This document shows positions 1 through 5,000 of a stretch of 5,018 nt of DNA, piece by piece; positions within the stretch are counted from its first letter, which is position 1; every line of letters starts with the position of its first letter. The DNA is taken from positions 1-5,018 of the forward strand of contig JAFTBL010000152.1 in NCBI GenBank assembly GCA_017455225.1, written 5' to 3'. This DNA comes from Oscillospiraceae bacterium (GTDB lineage: Bacteria; Bacillota_A; Clostridia; Oscillospirales; Oscillospiraceae). Made by a program: the position numbers and the translations under genes. Under the pieces are notes generated by a model. The model did not search any database and was not told where the DNA came from. It saw nothing but the letters and a program-made list of their open reading frames with translations.

Positions 1-1679
1 ACCGCCGCCGACCCCAAGTCGGCAGGAGTGGCAGTAGCCGCGTCCGGCACGGCAACGCCGTCGGCCGTTCCGGTAATGTTCGCTGTCAGCTTACCGTCCG
101 TACGGAAGTAGAAGTTCGTTCCATCGTAGTACACGATGTACGAACCGGCAGGCAGGGTGTAGTTGGTGCCGGAAGAAGCCGTGCCGTTGATGCAGATCGG
201 CTTAGCCCCGGTGCTGTTGACGTTTAGGGTAAGCGCCCCGGCGCTGGTGTTGGCTGCGCCGATCAGCACATGCAGGTAGCTGTTGGCAGTAGCCGTCCAC
301 AAAGAGCAGCTCGCCACCTTCGCCGCCGTCGCCCCCGCCGTGGTGCAGTAAGCCGACGGATAGTTCTGCGTCTGGTTGACCCAATGCACGTCGTAGTCCG
401 TGGCACTGTTTTTGGACAGCACCTGACCGGCGTTGCCGCCGGACGGTATGGTACCGTTATCGCCAAGCTCCAGGCACTCATAGTAGTAAGTTGTCCAGGA
501 ATCGCTTGTGCAACGGGCGACGTAGAACCGGGTGTCTATAGGGGCGTAGAAGAAGTGGTCAGCGGAACTGTCACGGCGGAAGAGATAGTACACTTTGCCG
601 CCGGTCAGCGTGGCGACGATCTTCCCTGCCTGATATGCCGCCTCGATGGCGGCGCTGCCGGTGGAACCGTATGTCACCCATTCAACGTCGCTGGTACCGG
701 CGGAAGGAGTGACCCACTCCGTATCGTAGTCCGTGCTGCTTGCCTTTTTTAGCACCTGGCCTGCGGCACCGCCGGAAGGCACGCCCACACCGTCGGCGCC
801 GTTTGTGCCGGGTTCTCCTTTCAGATTGGTAAAAGCGAAATTGAAAACCTTTTCTGTAGCCGCCCCGGAAGCGGTGACGGTTACGCCCGGCGTTCCCACG
901 TTGCTGTCAACAGTTGCCGTCGGTGTGCCGAAACCAGCCGCCGCACCCGTGGCGCCTGTAGTACCGCGTATACTTGTCCGTTTGCCAGTGTAAACATAGC
1001 TGGTGTCCACAGCCCCAACGGGGTAATGGTAGTAGGAGTTTTCTATGATGTCTCCCACCAGCACTTCGGAGATACCGGCTTCAGAAAGAACGGTGGCAAG
1101 GCTAACTTGATAGTACGCGGTAAAATCCCCCACTATTGCGGTTTGGGAAGTTGGCGCGGTAGTAATCTTGTAGATGCCGGTGCCACGTTCCCCGTCCTGA
1201 CCGTTGATGCCAGGAGCGCCGTCTTCTCCGTCTTGCCCGTCCATTACATTGAATGTCTGCCCGCCCGGGTGATCCGCGTCTGTGATGGTAACGGAGTGCC
1301 CGCCGGTGATGCTGACAATGGTGACTTCGGGAGAAACGCCGTCCGTGCCGTCGGTGCCGTTGGCGCCGTCTTGTCCAGGAGGACCCTGTTCCCCGTCTTC
1401 ACCGTCCAGTACGTTGAAGGTCTGGCCAGAAGGGTGGTCTACGTCGGTGATGGTAACAGAGTGCCCTCCGGTGATGCTGGCAATGGTTACCTCAGGGGAA
1501 ACACCGTCCGCGCCGTCTGCTCCCGGCGCCCCGTCCATACCAGCCGCGCCCTGCGGCCCCTGCGGGCCGCTCCCGATGATCTCCACATCGATGGCAGCGC
1601 CGGGGGTCAGGGTAACGTCTATGGAGCCGCCGTTCTCCAGCTCTACGTTGATAACGCTGCCACCGCTGAGCTCCGTCAT
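1..1679 (-). CDS. Collagen-like modular phage tail fibre protein, C-terminus cut by window edge
   Basis: Translating the minus strand from the ATG at 1679 gives 559 residues without a stop to position 1, so the gene continues outside the window. Modules in order: a short beta head (1-37); Gly-X-Y collagen-like stretches (about 38-59, 92-114, 147-168 and 286-300); two copies of a GVSPEVT...HPxGQTFNV module (58-97 and 113-152); a Tyr-rich module ending in YVYTGKRTSIRG (169-239); a TPTATVDSNVGTPGVTVTASG module (251-285); two GGxAGQVLxK...TDYDxxWV motifs (301-323 and 412-434); and a beta-rich region with YTLPAGSYIVYYDGTNFYFR (about 440-530). These modules are familiar from tail fibres and receptor-binding proteins of Clostridia phages, where the collagen-like parts form trimeric shafts. 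No catalytic domain is seen. The start overlaps the stop of the preceding gene as TGATG, implying translational coupling. Tail location is confident; the receptor is unknown. Confidence 0.88.
   Translation of the reverse strand, partial: MTELSGGSVINVELENGGSIDVTLTPGAAIDVEIIGSGPQGPQGAAGMDGAPGADGADGVSPEVTIASITGGHSVTITDVDHPSGQTFNVLDGEDGEQGPPGQDGANGTDGTDGVSPEVTIVSITGGHSVTITDADHPGGQTFNVMDGQDGEDGAPGINGQDGERGTGIYKITTAPTSQTAIVGDFTAYYQVSLATVLSEAGISEVLVGDIIENSYYHYPVGAVDTSYVYTGKRTSIRGTTGATGAAAGFGTPTATVDSNVGTPGVTVTASGAATEKVFNFAFTNLKGEPGTNGADGVGVPSGGAAGQVLKKASSTDYDTEWVTPSAGTSDVEWVTYGSTGSAAIEAAYQAGKIVATLTGGKVYYLFRRDSSADHFFYAPIDTRFYVARCTSDSWTTYYYECLELGDNGTIPSGGNAGQVLSKNSATDYDVHWVNQTQNYPSAYCTTAGATAAKVASCSLWTATANSYLHVLIGAANTSAGALTLNVNSTGAKPICINGTASSGTNYTLPAGSYIVYYDGTNFYFRTDGKLTANITGTADGVAVPDAATATPADLGSAA
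378..779 (-). repeat. Two copies of the GQVLxK...TDYDxxWV tail motif
   Basis: Copies lie at 711-779 (residues 301-323) and 378-446 (residues 412-434) of the tail fibre gene. Both read PSGGxAGQVLxK, then SxTDYDxxWV. The motif recurs in phage tail fibres as a linker between modules. Here each copy follows a Gly-rich segment and leads into a new beta-rich module. The intervening module (about 328-405) contains KVYYLFRRDSS and FYVARCTSDSW. Confidence 0.85.
1224..1508 (-). repeat. Duplicated 165-bp (55-residue) tail fibre module
   Basis: Two direct copies, at 1389-1508 and 1224-1343, are offset by 165 bp. Over the 40 residues compared (58-97 and 113-152) 35 are identical. By hand count 97 of 120 bases match, and 15 of the 23 differences are silent. 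Each copy is followed by a Gly-X-Y collagen-like stretch, so the unit is one beta module plus one shaft segment. Confidence 0.9.
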
Positions 1680-1999
1680 CAGTAAGTCACCTCTTCCTCA
1701 ATGGTGAAGGAGGCGGGAGTGACAAGCGTCGTGACCGTCCCGTCGGCGCGTGTCACCTGGATATCGTAGAGGTATTCGCCGAAGTCCAGCCCTTCCGTGT
1801 CGGCGTGGTCCAGGACAATCACCGCCTCCCCCTCGTCCCCGAATACGGTGACGGCCTTCTGCAGCACGATCTCGCTCTCCGCGTCGGCGCGCATCGTGAG
1901 ATACACCGTGTCCCCCGGCTCGAACGGGTCGGAGCACTTCACGGTAAGGGTCTCGCTGTCCCCCCGGGTCATGCTGATGTTCTTTCCTCGGATCTTCAT
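1679..1999 (-). CDS. Small beta-rich phage tail/baseplate protein
   Basis: A 106-residue protein with no signal peptide or membrane segment. Its pattern is a short beta strand with MTRGDS (residues 10-15), then alternating hydrophobic strands (VYLTMRAD, EAVIVLDHADT, GEYLYDIQVTRADG) and an acidic tail. An N-terminal MTRGD followed by YDIQVT resembles the small domain at the start of phage baseplate upper proteins (BppU N-terminal type), which anchors receptor-binding proteins. This is a resemblance recalled by eye, not a search result. The ATG at 1999 has AGGAGG (2005-2010) five bases upstream, overlapping the stop of the preceding gene. Its own TGA overlaps the tail fibre ATG, so the two are probably made in matched amounts and may act together. 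That the gene is real is very likely; the precise role is uncertain. Confidence 0.8.
   Translation of the reverse strand: MKIRGKNISMTRGDSETLTVKCSDPFEPGDTVYLTMRADAESEIVLQKAVTVFGDEGEAVIVLDHADTEGLDFGEYLYDIQVTRADGTVTTLVTPASFTIEEEVTY
1690..1699 (-). promoter_or_regulatory. Ribosome binding site for the tail fibre gene, inside the preceding CDS
   Basis: GAGGAAGAGG on the minus strand lies ten bases before the ATG at 1679 and is encoded by the Glu-rich end of the upstream gene. It supports ATG 1679 as the true start. Together with the TGATG overlap it suggests re-initiation by ribosomes finishing the upstream frame. Confidence 0.6.
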
Positions 2000-2008
2000 A
2001 TCGTCCTC

Positions 2009-2707
2009 CTAAACCAGTTCCTTGATCTCGCCGCCCACGTTGGCGAAAACCGTTACCTCTTTCACCGTGCCGCCGATGTTGGCATAGGCGGCATCGGCAA
2101 CATAGACCGTTCCGTTATCGTTGAAATATACCGGGATACTCGTCTTCTCCCAGTGGGCGTACAGCGTCTGGTTGGCGGACAGGTTCACCGTCGTTGAAGA
2201 GGTGATCTGCGTGCCGCCTTCCGATTCCGTGAACCAGCCAAGGAAAGCGTAGTGCTTCCTCGTCGGTACGGGCAGCTCGCCGTAGGTGCCCAGATACGCC
2301 ACCGTCTTGCTGGCCGTGGGGGTCGTGCCGCCGTTGGCGTCGAACGTGACGGTGTAAGTCCCGCCCGCCGGGAACGTCGCGCTGCCGCTCCAGCTGCTGA
2401 AGTTCGTCATCACAAGAGAAGCAGCTTTCGTAGTATCGGAGATAGCGCCGCCGTACACATCCACATAGAGCGTAATGCCTCCGCCGCCGCTCCAGATGTT
2501 CCCGGTCACCGTCTGCCCGGCTACCGTCCAGGTAATGGCCGTGGTACCGTATCCGGGGGCGTACCCGGAATTGACCGAAGTGCCGGCCGTCAGGGTGTAG
2601 CGTACGTAGTTCCCATAGCGGACAGCCGTGTATTCCGCGTGGTATGTGGCTACGAAATACTGGCCGTCATACCTCCGGCTGCCGCTGGGAAAGATAGTAG
2701 TGGCCAT
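2009..2707 (-). CDS. Phage tail protein with InlB/Flg_new-type B repeat
   Basis: A 232-residue protein. Residues 1-115 are Tyr/Thr/Gly-rich and beta-like, with a Gly run at 74-77, and I do not recognise a family. Residues about 118-187 match the InlB B-repeat/Listeria-Bacteroides repeat (Flg_new, PF09479): [10 protein letters not shown], then GWFTESEGG and LYAHWEK at the end. In bacterial surface proteins this beta-grasp-like repeat is a spacer or adhesive unit. The C-terminus holds two close motifs, [10 protein letters not shown] (209-218) and [10 protein letters not shown] (222-231), which I recall from the ends of other Clostridia phage tail proteins. There is no signal peptide or LPXTG anchor, so it is a virion part rather than a host surface protein. 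It sits 12 bp after the decapeptide fibre gene and 9 bp before the next gene, within the tail cassette. The exact role is unknown. Confidence 0.85.
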   Translation of the reverse strand: MATTIFPSGSRRYDGQYFVATYHAEYTAVRYGNYVRYTLTAGTSVNSGYAPGYGTTAITWTVAGQTVTGNIWSGGGGITLYVDVYGGAISDTTKAASLVMTNFSSWSGSATFPAGGTYTVTFDANGGTTPTASKTVAYLGTYGELPVPTRKHYAFLGWFTESEGGTQITSSTTVNLSANQTLYAHWEKTSIPVYFNDNGTVYVADAAYANIGGTVKEVTVFANVGGEIKELV

Positions 2708-2714
2708 GCCCTAT

Positions 2715-2719
2715 CCCCC
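2715..2719 (-). promoter_or_regulatory. Weak G-run ribosome binding site
   Basis: The 12-bp gap before ATG 2707 reads GGGGGATAGGGC on the minus strand. A GGGGG run seven bases upstream is the only candidate Shine-Dalgarno, weaker than the AGGAG-type sites of the neighbouring genes. Translation may depend partly on coupling to the gene ending at 2720. Confidence 0.4.
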
Positions 2720-3448
2720 TTACGCCTCGTACATCAGGTAGATCTCGCCCTCGGATATGTCGGCGGTCGTCGGCTCGGTGGTGCCGAAGCGGATGAAGCC
2801 CTGCTTGGCGGCGGTGACTGCCCCGCTCCCCAGCTTGGCGCTGGTAATGGCACCGTCGGCGATCTTCACCGCCGTCACGGCGCTTGCCGCCAGCTTGGTG
2901 CTGTCCACTGCCGTGTTGGCGAGCTTCGCCCCGGTGACCGCCCCCGCCCCCAGCTTGTCCGTGGTAACGGCGCCGTCCGCGATCAGGGCGGTGGTGACGG
3001 CCAGCAGGGCGATCTTCGCCGTGGTGACGGCGGTGGAAGCCAGCTTCGCCGTGGTAACGCCGCCGTCGGCCAGCTGCGTTGTGCCCACCGCGCCGGCCGC
3101 GATCTTGGCAGCCGTCACCGCGAGCGCCGCCAGCTTGGCGGTGGTGATGGAGCCGTCGGAAACGCTGCCCTGGGTGATGTCCTGCATGCTCTGCATGATC
3201 TCTTCCAGGGCGGCCTGCACGTTCTCCGCGGTGAGGCCGGATACCGTGTCCACCCCCAGCTGTGCCGCCGCCGTGGCGGAGAGCAGCTCGTCGATCAGGC
3301 TGTTGAGCTTGACCGCCACCACCTCCGTCACCAGGGCGTCAAAGGCGGCCTTGTTCTCCGCCGCCGTCCCCGTGAGCGTGTTCGGCCGGCTCTGGATCCC
3401 CGCCGAGATGATTTCTGCCTCTGTTATCTTCTGTTCATTGAAACTCAT
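2720..3448 (-). CDS. Decapeptide-repeat phage tail fibre protein
   Basis: A 242-residue protein. Residues 1-98 form a mostly helical head containing ENKAAFDALVTEVV, LNSLIDELLSA and ENVQAALEEIM, a pattern familiar from the start of Clostridia phage fibre proteins. Residues 99-218 are twelve tandem decapeptides with consensus (G/x)AVTTAKIAx, the kind of repeat that forms a fibrous shaft in phage tail fibres. Residues 219-242 (FGTTEPTTADISEGEIYLMYEA) make a short end resembling the FGTTxP...GEIYL tails of similar proteins. There is no catalytic or membrane region. The ATG at 3448 has AAGGAG (3457-3462) eight bases upstream. It is the first gene of a four-gene tail cassette and follows a 115-bp gap. 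Alanine and threonine richness gives long open frames on the opposite strand, which are artefacts. Confidence 0.87.
   Translation of the reverse strand: MSFNEQKITEAEIISAGIQSRPNTLTGTAAENKAAFDALVTEVVAVKLNSLIDELLSATAAAQLGVDTVSGLTAENVQAALEEIMQSMQDITQGSVSDGSITTAKLAALAVTAAKIAAGAVGTTQLADGGVTTAKLASTAVTTAKIALLAVTTALIADGAVTTDKLGAGAVTGAKLANTAVDSTKLAASAVTAVKIADGAITSAKLGSGAVTAAKQGFIRFGTTEPTTADISEGEIYLMYEA
2795..3154 (-). repeat. Twelve tandem 30-bp coding repeats
   Basis: Twelve in-frame 10-residue units, for example GSITTAKLAA, GAVTTDKLGA, GAVTGAKLAN and GAITSAKLGS. The T-x-K-(L/I) core is kept in most units; units 3 (TQL), 6 (ALI) and 12 (KQG) deviate. The repeats are degenerate at DNA level, so they are old rather than a fresh expansion. 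They are protein repeats, not CRISPR: there are no unique spacers and the frame is open throughout. Confidence 0.92.
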
Positions 3449-3455
3449 GTCGTCG

Positions 3456-3462
3456 TCTCCTT
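3456..3462 (-). promoter_or_regulatory. Ribosome binding site of the decapeptide fibre gene
   Basis: AAGGAGA on the minus strand lies just upstream of ATG 3448, with eight bases between AAGGAG and the ATG. It fixes that start and lies 20 bp after the 47-bp double-hairpin repeat. Confidence 0.7.
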
Positions 3463-3482
3463 ATTCTCGGCGTCCCCTGGAG

Positions 3483-3529
3483 CCTTGCTTCCCCCTTGGG
3501 GGAAGTGCCCCTAAGGGGCGATAGGGGGA
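3483..3529. repeat. 47-bp double-hairpin intergenic repeat, copy A
   Basis: Two adjacent hairpins: TTCCCCC/GGGGGAA with a TT loop (3489-3504) and GCCCC/GGGGC with a TAA loop (3507-3519), then GATAGGGGGA. It matches copy B at 44 of 48 aligned columns and has the same orientation. The differences are two loop substitutions and two single-base indels, so both stems survive. G/C palindromes of this CCCCCTTGGGGG type occur as dispersed REP-like elements in gut Clostridia as far as I recall; this needs a genome search. Confidence 0.85.
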
Positions 3530-3533
3530 CATT

Positions 3534-3548
3534 GCTCCGTATCGGAGC
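3534..3548. other. Small intergenic hairpin
   Basis: GCTCCG, loop TAT, CGGAGC form a perfect 6-bp stem just after the stop of the adaptor gene in transcription order. The bases following on the minus strand are AATGT, with no T tract, so this is not a standard intrinsic terminator. It may be an RNA stability or processing element, or part of the neighbouring repeat. Confidence 0.5.
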
Positions 3549-3563
3549 TTCTCGATCGAAGTG

Positions 3564-4124
3564 TTATCCCCTGAAAAACATCTGCGTCAGCCTGCCGTTC
3601 TCCCCCGGCCTCGAAGTATCCAGCATACTGACAGCCTGGTTGAACATCTGCAGCATCCCGCCGTAGTCCATCACCAGATCCGGCAGGAGCTGCTGCGCTG
3701 CCACATAATAGGGCATGCAGTTGGCCGCGTCCTCGTCGATCTCGAATTCATAATCGTCCGTGGCGTCGGCGTCTATGGTCTCCGGCAGTGCGAAGTAGTC
3801 CACCACGATCTGCCGCCCCACGTTGCTTTCCGGGATCACGATCTTCTTCCCACGCCAGGAAAAACGGTTCGTGGCGGGCGCTCCGTCCCTCCAGACCCTG
3901 CACACGTTCAGAAAGTCCGCGGGCATGGGGTATTCCGTTTTCCCGCTCTCCGGGGAGATCTTCCGGGATTTCACGATCTTCTTGATCTGGGCGAGCTGCT
4001 TCTGCGCCATGTCGAAGAAGTAGACCATCTTCAGCTCGATATCCTCGTCGTGCTCCACATCTCCGCCGGCGCTGTGCTCGTCCAGCAGCATATACACCTT
4101 GTCTTTAGCTTCTCCTAAAGTCAT
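3564..4124 (-). CDS. Putative phage neck adaptor / head-tail connector protein
   Basis: A 186-residue soluble protein with no signal peptide or membrane segment. It begins with helices (LGEAKDKVYMLLDE, then IELKMVYFFDMAQKQLAQIKKIV), continues with a beta-rich middle (YPMPADFLNVCRVWRDG, KKIVIPE, QIVVDYFALPE) and ends with helices (DAANCMPYYVAAQQLLPDLV and MLQMFNQAVSML). This helix-beta-helix plan, with a Y-x-(L/M)-P-x-D-F element and an alanine-rich YYVAA helix, resembles the gp11/gp4-like adaptors that join portal to tail in podovirus-type phages. Its length is near that of T7 gp11 and P22 gp4. The match is by architecture, not by search. AAAGGAG (4131-4137) six bases upstream of ATG 4124 supports the start. 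The gene stands alone between two intergenic gaps, each holding one copy of the 47-bp repeat. The gene is real; its function is moderately sure. Confidence 0.8.
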   Translation of the reverse strand: MTLGEAKDKVYMLLDEHSAGGDVEHDEDIELKMVYFFDMAQKQLAQIKKIVKSRKISPESGKTEYPMPADFLNVCRVWRDGAPATNRFSWRGKKIVIPESNVGRQIVVDYFALPETIDADATDDYEFEIDEDAANCMPYYVAAQQLLPDLVMDYGGMLQMFNQAVSMLDTSRPGENGRLTQMFFRG

Positions 4125-4130
4125 GGTTCT

Positions 4131-4137
4131 CTCCTTT
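4131..4137 (-). promoter_or_regulatory. Ribosome binding site of the adaptor gene, abutting the repeat
   Basis: AAAGGAG on the minus strand lies six bases from ATG 4124. It directly touches the end of repeat copy B at 4138, so folding of that repeat in the mRNA could affect ribosome access. Confidence 0.7.
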
Positions 4138-4184
4138 CCTTGCTTCCCCTTGGGGGAAAGTGCCCCGCAGGGGCGATAGGGGGA
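4138..4184. repeat. 47-bp double-hairpin intergenic repeat, copy B
   Basis: Same orientation and order as copy A: TTCCCC/GGGGAA with a TTG loop (from 4144), then GCCCC/GGGGC with a GCA loop (4162-4174), then GATAGGGGGA. Like copy A it lies just upstream, in transcription order, of the Shine-Dalgarno of the next gene. Between this copy and the 4223 hairpin (4185-4222) I see no gene or convincing promoter. Confidence 0.85.
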
Positions 4185-4222
4185 TCTTAGCGGTGCTCCG
4201 AAGTGCTGCTGCGCAATAGTCC

Positions 4223-4250
4223 AGACAGGGCGGAACCATCCGCCCTGTCT
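4223..4250. terminator. Strong inverted repeat after the holin gene, possible terminator
   Basis: AGACAGGGCGG (4223-4233) and CCGCCCTGTCT (4240-4250) form a perfect 11-bp stem with a 6-base loop (AACCAT on the plus strand). CAAT (4214-4217) and ATTG (4251-4254) can extend it past a bulge. It begins seven bases after the holin stop codon. On the minus strand, the direction of the genes, the sequence after the stem is GGACTATTGCG with no T tract. On the plus strand the stem is followed by ATTGTTTTC. It therefore looks more like an intrinsic terminator for plus-strand transcription, or an mRNA 3'-end or processing structure for the minus-strand operon. Confidence 0.6.
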
Positions 4251-4257
4251 ATTGTTT

Positions 4258-4704
4258 TCATTCGTCAGGCGGCTCCCCGGCGGCCTCCTCGGTATGTCGT
4301 TTCAGTCTTGTAAGCAGCTTGCCTATAAAGCCGGGCACCGGCAGGCTCATTTCGTCGCAGTTTTCCAGTATGCTGATGCACTCATTGATGATGAGCCAGA
4401 TGATCACCAGCAGCCCCACAAAATACACGTTTTCAAGCTGCAGGCCGAACTGCCCGCCCAGCATGGCGATCAGATAATCCAGCACCATGCCCACTGCCAC
4501 GATCAGCAGATAGCAGACCTTTTTGAGAATGCCCATAAGTCCGATCCTGCTGGACAGCTGATGCGTCACCCACGCCGCGGACACCCCGCTCACGTAGTCC
4601 AGCGCCATCACCACCAGCAGCACGATCATGGGCGCGGCCAGCTGCTGCAGATACGCGCCCAATGCGGCCAGGATAGCCGCGATCAAAAGCTTCCACCCGT
4701 TCAC
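4258..4704 (-). CDS. Phage holin, toxin secretion/phage lysis family (PF05105-like)
   Basis: Holins accumulate in the cytoplasmic membrane and open it at a set time so that the endolysin reaches the cell wall. This 148-residue protein has about four hydrophobic segments (roughly 4-20, 25-45, 58-80 and 92-110) and a charged, cytoplasm-type tail (GKLLTRLKRHTEEAAGEPPDE at 128-148). Family marks are ALDYVSG (34-40), SSRIGLMGILKK (51-62), a mid-membrane Asp (76), and NECISILEN...LPVPGFIGKLL (107-131), typical of Phage_holin_4_1. Length is normal for the family. The start is GTG at 4704, supported by AAGGAGG ten bases upstream; no upstream in-frame ATG is needed. It lies 15 bp after the 91-residue gene. 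An endolysin would be expected close by but is not in this window. Confidence 0.93.
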   Translation of the reverse strand: MNGWKLLIAAILAALGAYLQQLAAPMIVLLVVMALDYVSGVSAAWVTHQLSSRIGLMGILKKVCYLLIVAVGMVLDYLIAMLGGQFGLQLENVYFVGLLVIIWLIINECISILENCDEMSLPVPGFIGKLLTRLKRHTEEAAGEPPDE

Positions 4705-4714
4705 GTCCGCAAAG

Positions 4715-4721
4715 CCTCCTT
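4715..4721 (-). promoter_or_regulatory. Ribosome binding site for the GTG-started holin
   Basis: AAGGAGG on the minus strand lies ten bases before GTG 4704 and overlaps the TAA stop of the upstream gene. It is the evidence for choosing the GTG start. A strong site with a non-ATG start would allow moderate, tunable holin synthesis. Confidence 0.75.
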
Positions 4722-4995
4722 ATCCCATGTCCAGCACGAGCACCCGGACGTCCGTGGAGGCAGCGCTGGCCACGACGGACAGCTCCATGGCCACCATGGG
4801 GATCTCCGTAGCCTTGCCCGGACCGAGCTTCCAGCCGTTGGAGGTCGTTGCGGCCTTGCCGTCGTCGCGTTTTTCCTTGATATACACGCTGGCGCTGTCG
4901 GAATTGTTCTGCACCAGGCAGGCCAGCCCGTTCACCTTCACGGTGGAGGCGCTTGTCCCGACGCTCAGCGCCACGATCTTCTCGATCTTATACAT
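4720..4995 (-). CDS. Small beta-rich phage protein of unknown function
   Basis: A 91-residue protein that I do not recognise with confidence. It shows alternating beta strands (KIEKIVALSV, STVKVNGLACLVQN, SVYIKEKRDDG), a GWKLGPGKATEIP turn (54-66), and a hydrophobic beta end (MELSVVASAASTDVRVLVLDMG). It has no membrane helix, signal peptide or catalytic motif. The plan recalls small beta-sandwich virion proteins that coat a capsid or cap a tail; this is an inference from composition and context only. The ATG at 4995 has AAAGGAGAGG (5001-5010) just upstream, and the gene is spaced 15 bp before the holin, so the two are co-transcribed. The 23 bases before the start (4996-5018) contain only this site; the upstream gene lies outside the window. 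Confidence 0.75.
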   Translation of the reverse strand: MYKIEKIVALSVGTSASTVKVNGLACLVQNNSDSASVYIKEKRDDGKAATTSNGWKLGPGKATEIPMVAMELSVVASAASTDVRVLVLDMG

Positions 4996-5000
4996 TTCGT

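Noticed and set aside
744..750. A AAA AAG heptamer on the minus strand, in the zero frame of the tail fibre gene, as for -1 frameshifting in dnaX
   Set aside because: The -1 frame closes after about 21 codons, and no clear stimulatory hairpin follows. The run simply encodes the KK of the GQVLKK motif.
1..1679. Possible diversity-generating retroelement target in the tail fibre
   Set aside because: No reverse transcriptase, template repeat or adenine-biased variable repeat is visible. The fibre C-terminus is outside the window, so this can only be excluded for the part seen.
270..1707. Plus-strand open frames at 270-752, 733-993, 1026-1685 and 1282-1707
   Set aside because: They lie antisense to the continuous tail fibre frame, whose collagen-like and other modules are clearly real. 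Their proline-rich or arginine-rich products reflect the antisense of Gly-X-Y codons.
2795..3154. 30-bp periodic repeats that could suggest a CRISPR array
   Set aside because: Repeats are contiguous with no spacers, are degenerate, and stay in frame as protein decapeptides.
2252..3514. A 420-codon open frame on the plus strand, with another at 2757-3524
   Set aside because: Both lie opposite the decapeptide and InlB-repeat genes. Their composition (Arg/Gly/Ala or Ala/Val/Ser runs) and periodicity mirror the minus-strand repeats, and no family is recognisable. GC-rich repeats suppress stops in opposite frames.
3561..4118. A 185-codon plus-strand open frame opposite the adaptor gene
   Set aside because: It covers almost exactly the minus-strand gene, which has a good ribosome binding site and a sensible protein. 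The plus-strand product is rich in His, Arg and Val with no family resemblance.
4125..4257. Possible promoter in the gap between holin and adaptor
   Set aside because: No -35/-10 pair with 16-18 bp spacing was found by eye on the minus strand. The gap is taken up by hairpins and the 47-bp repeat.
4433..4696. An 87-codon minus-strand frame inside the holin gene
   Set aside because: It is an out-of-frame reading of the holin with an Arg/Gly-rich product. The holin frame has membrane helices and family motifs.
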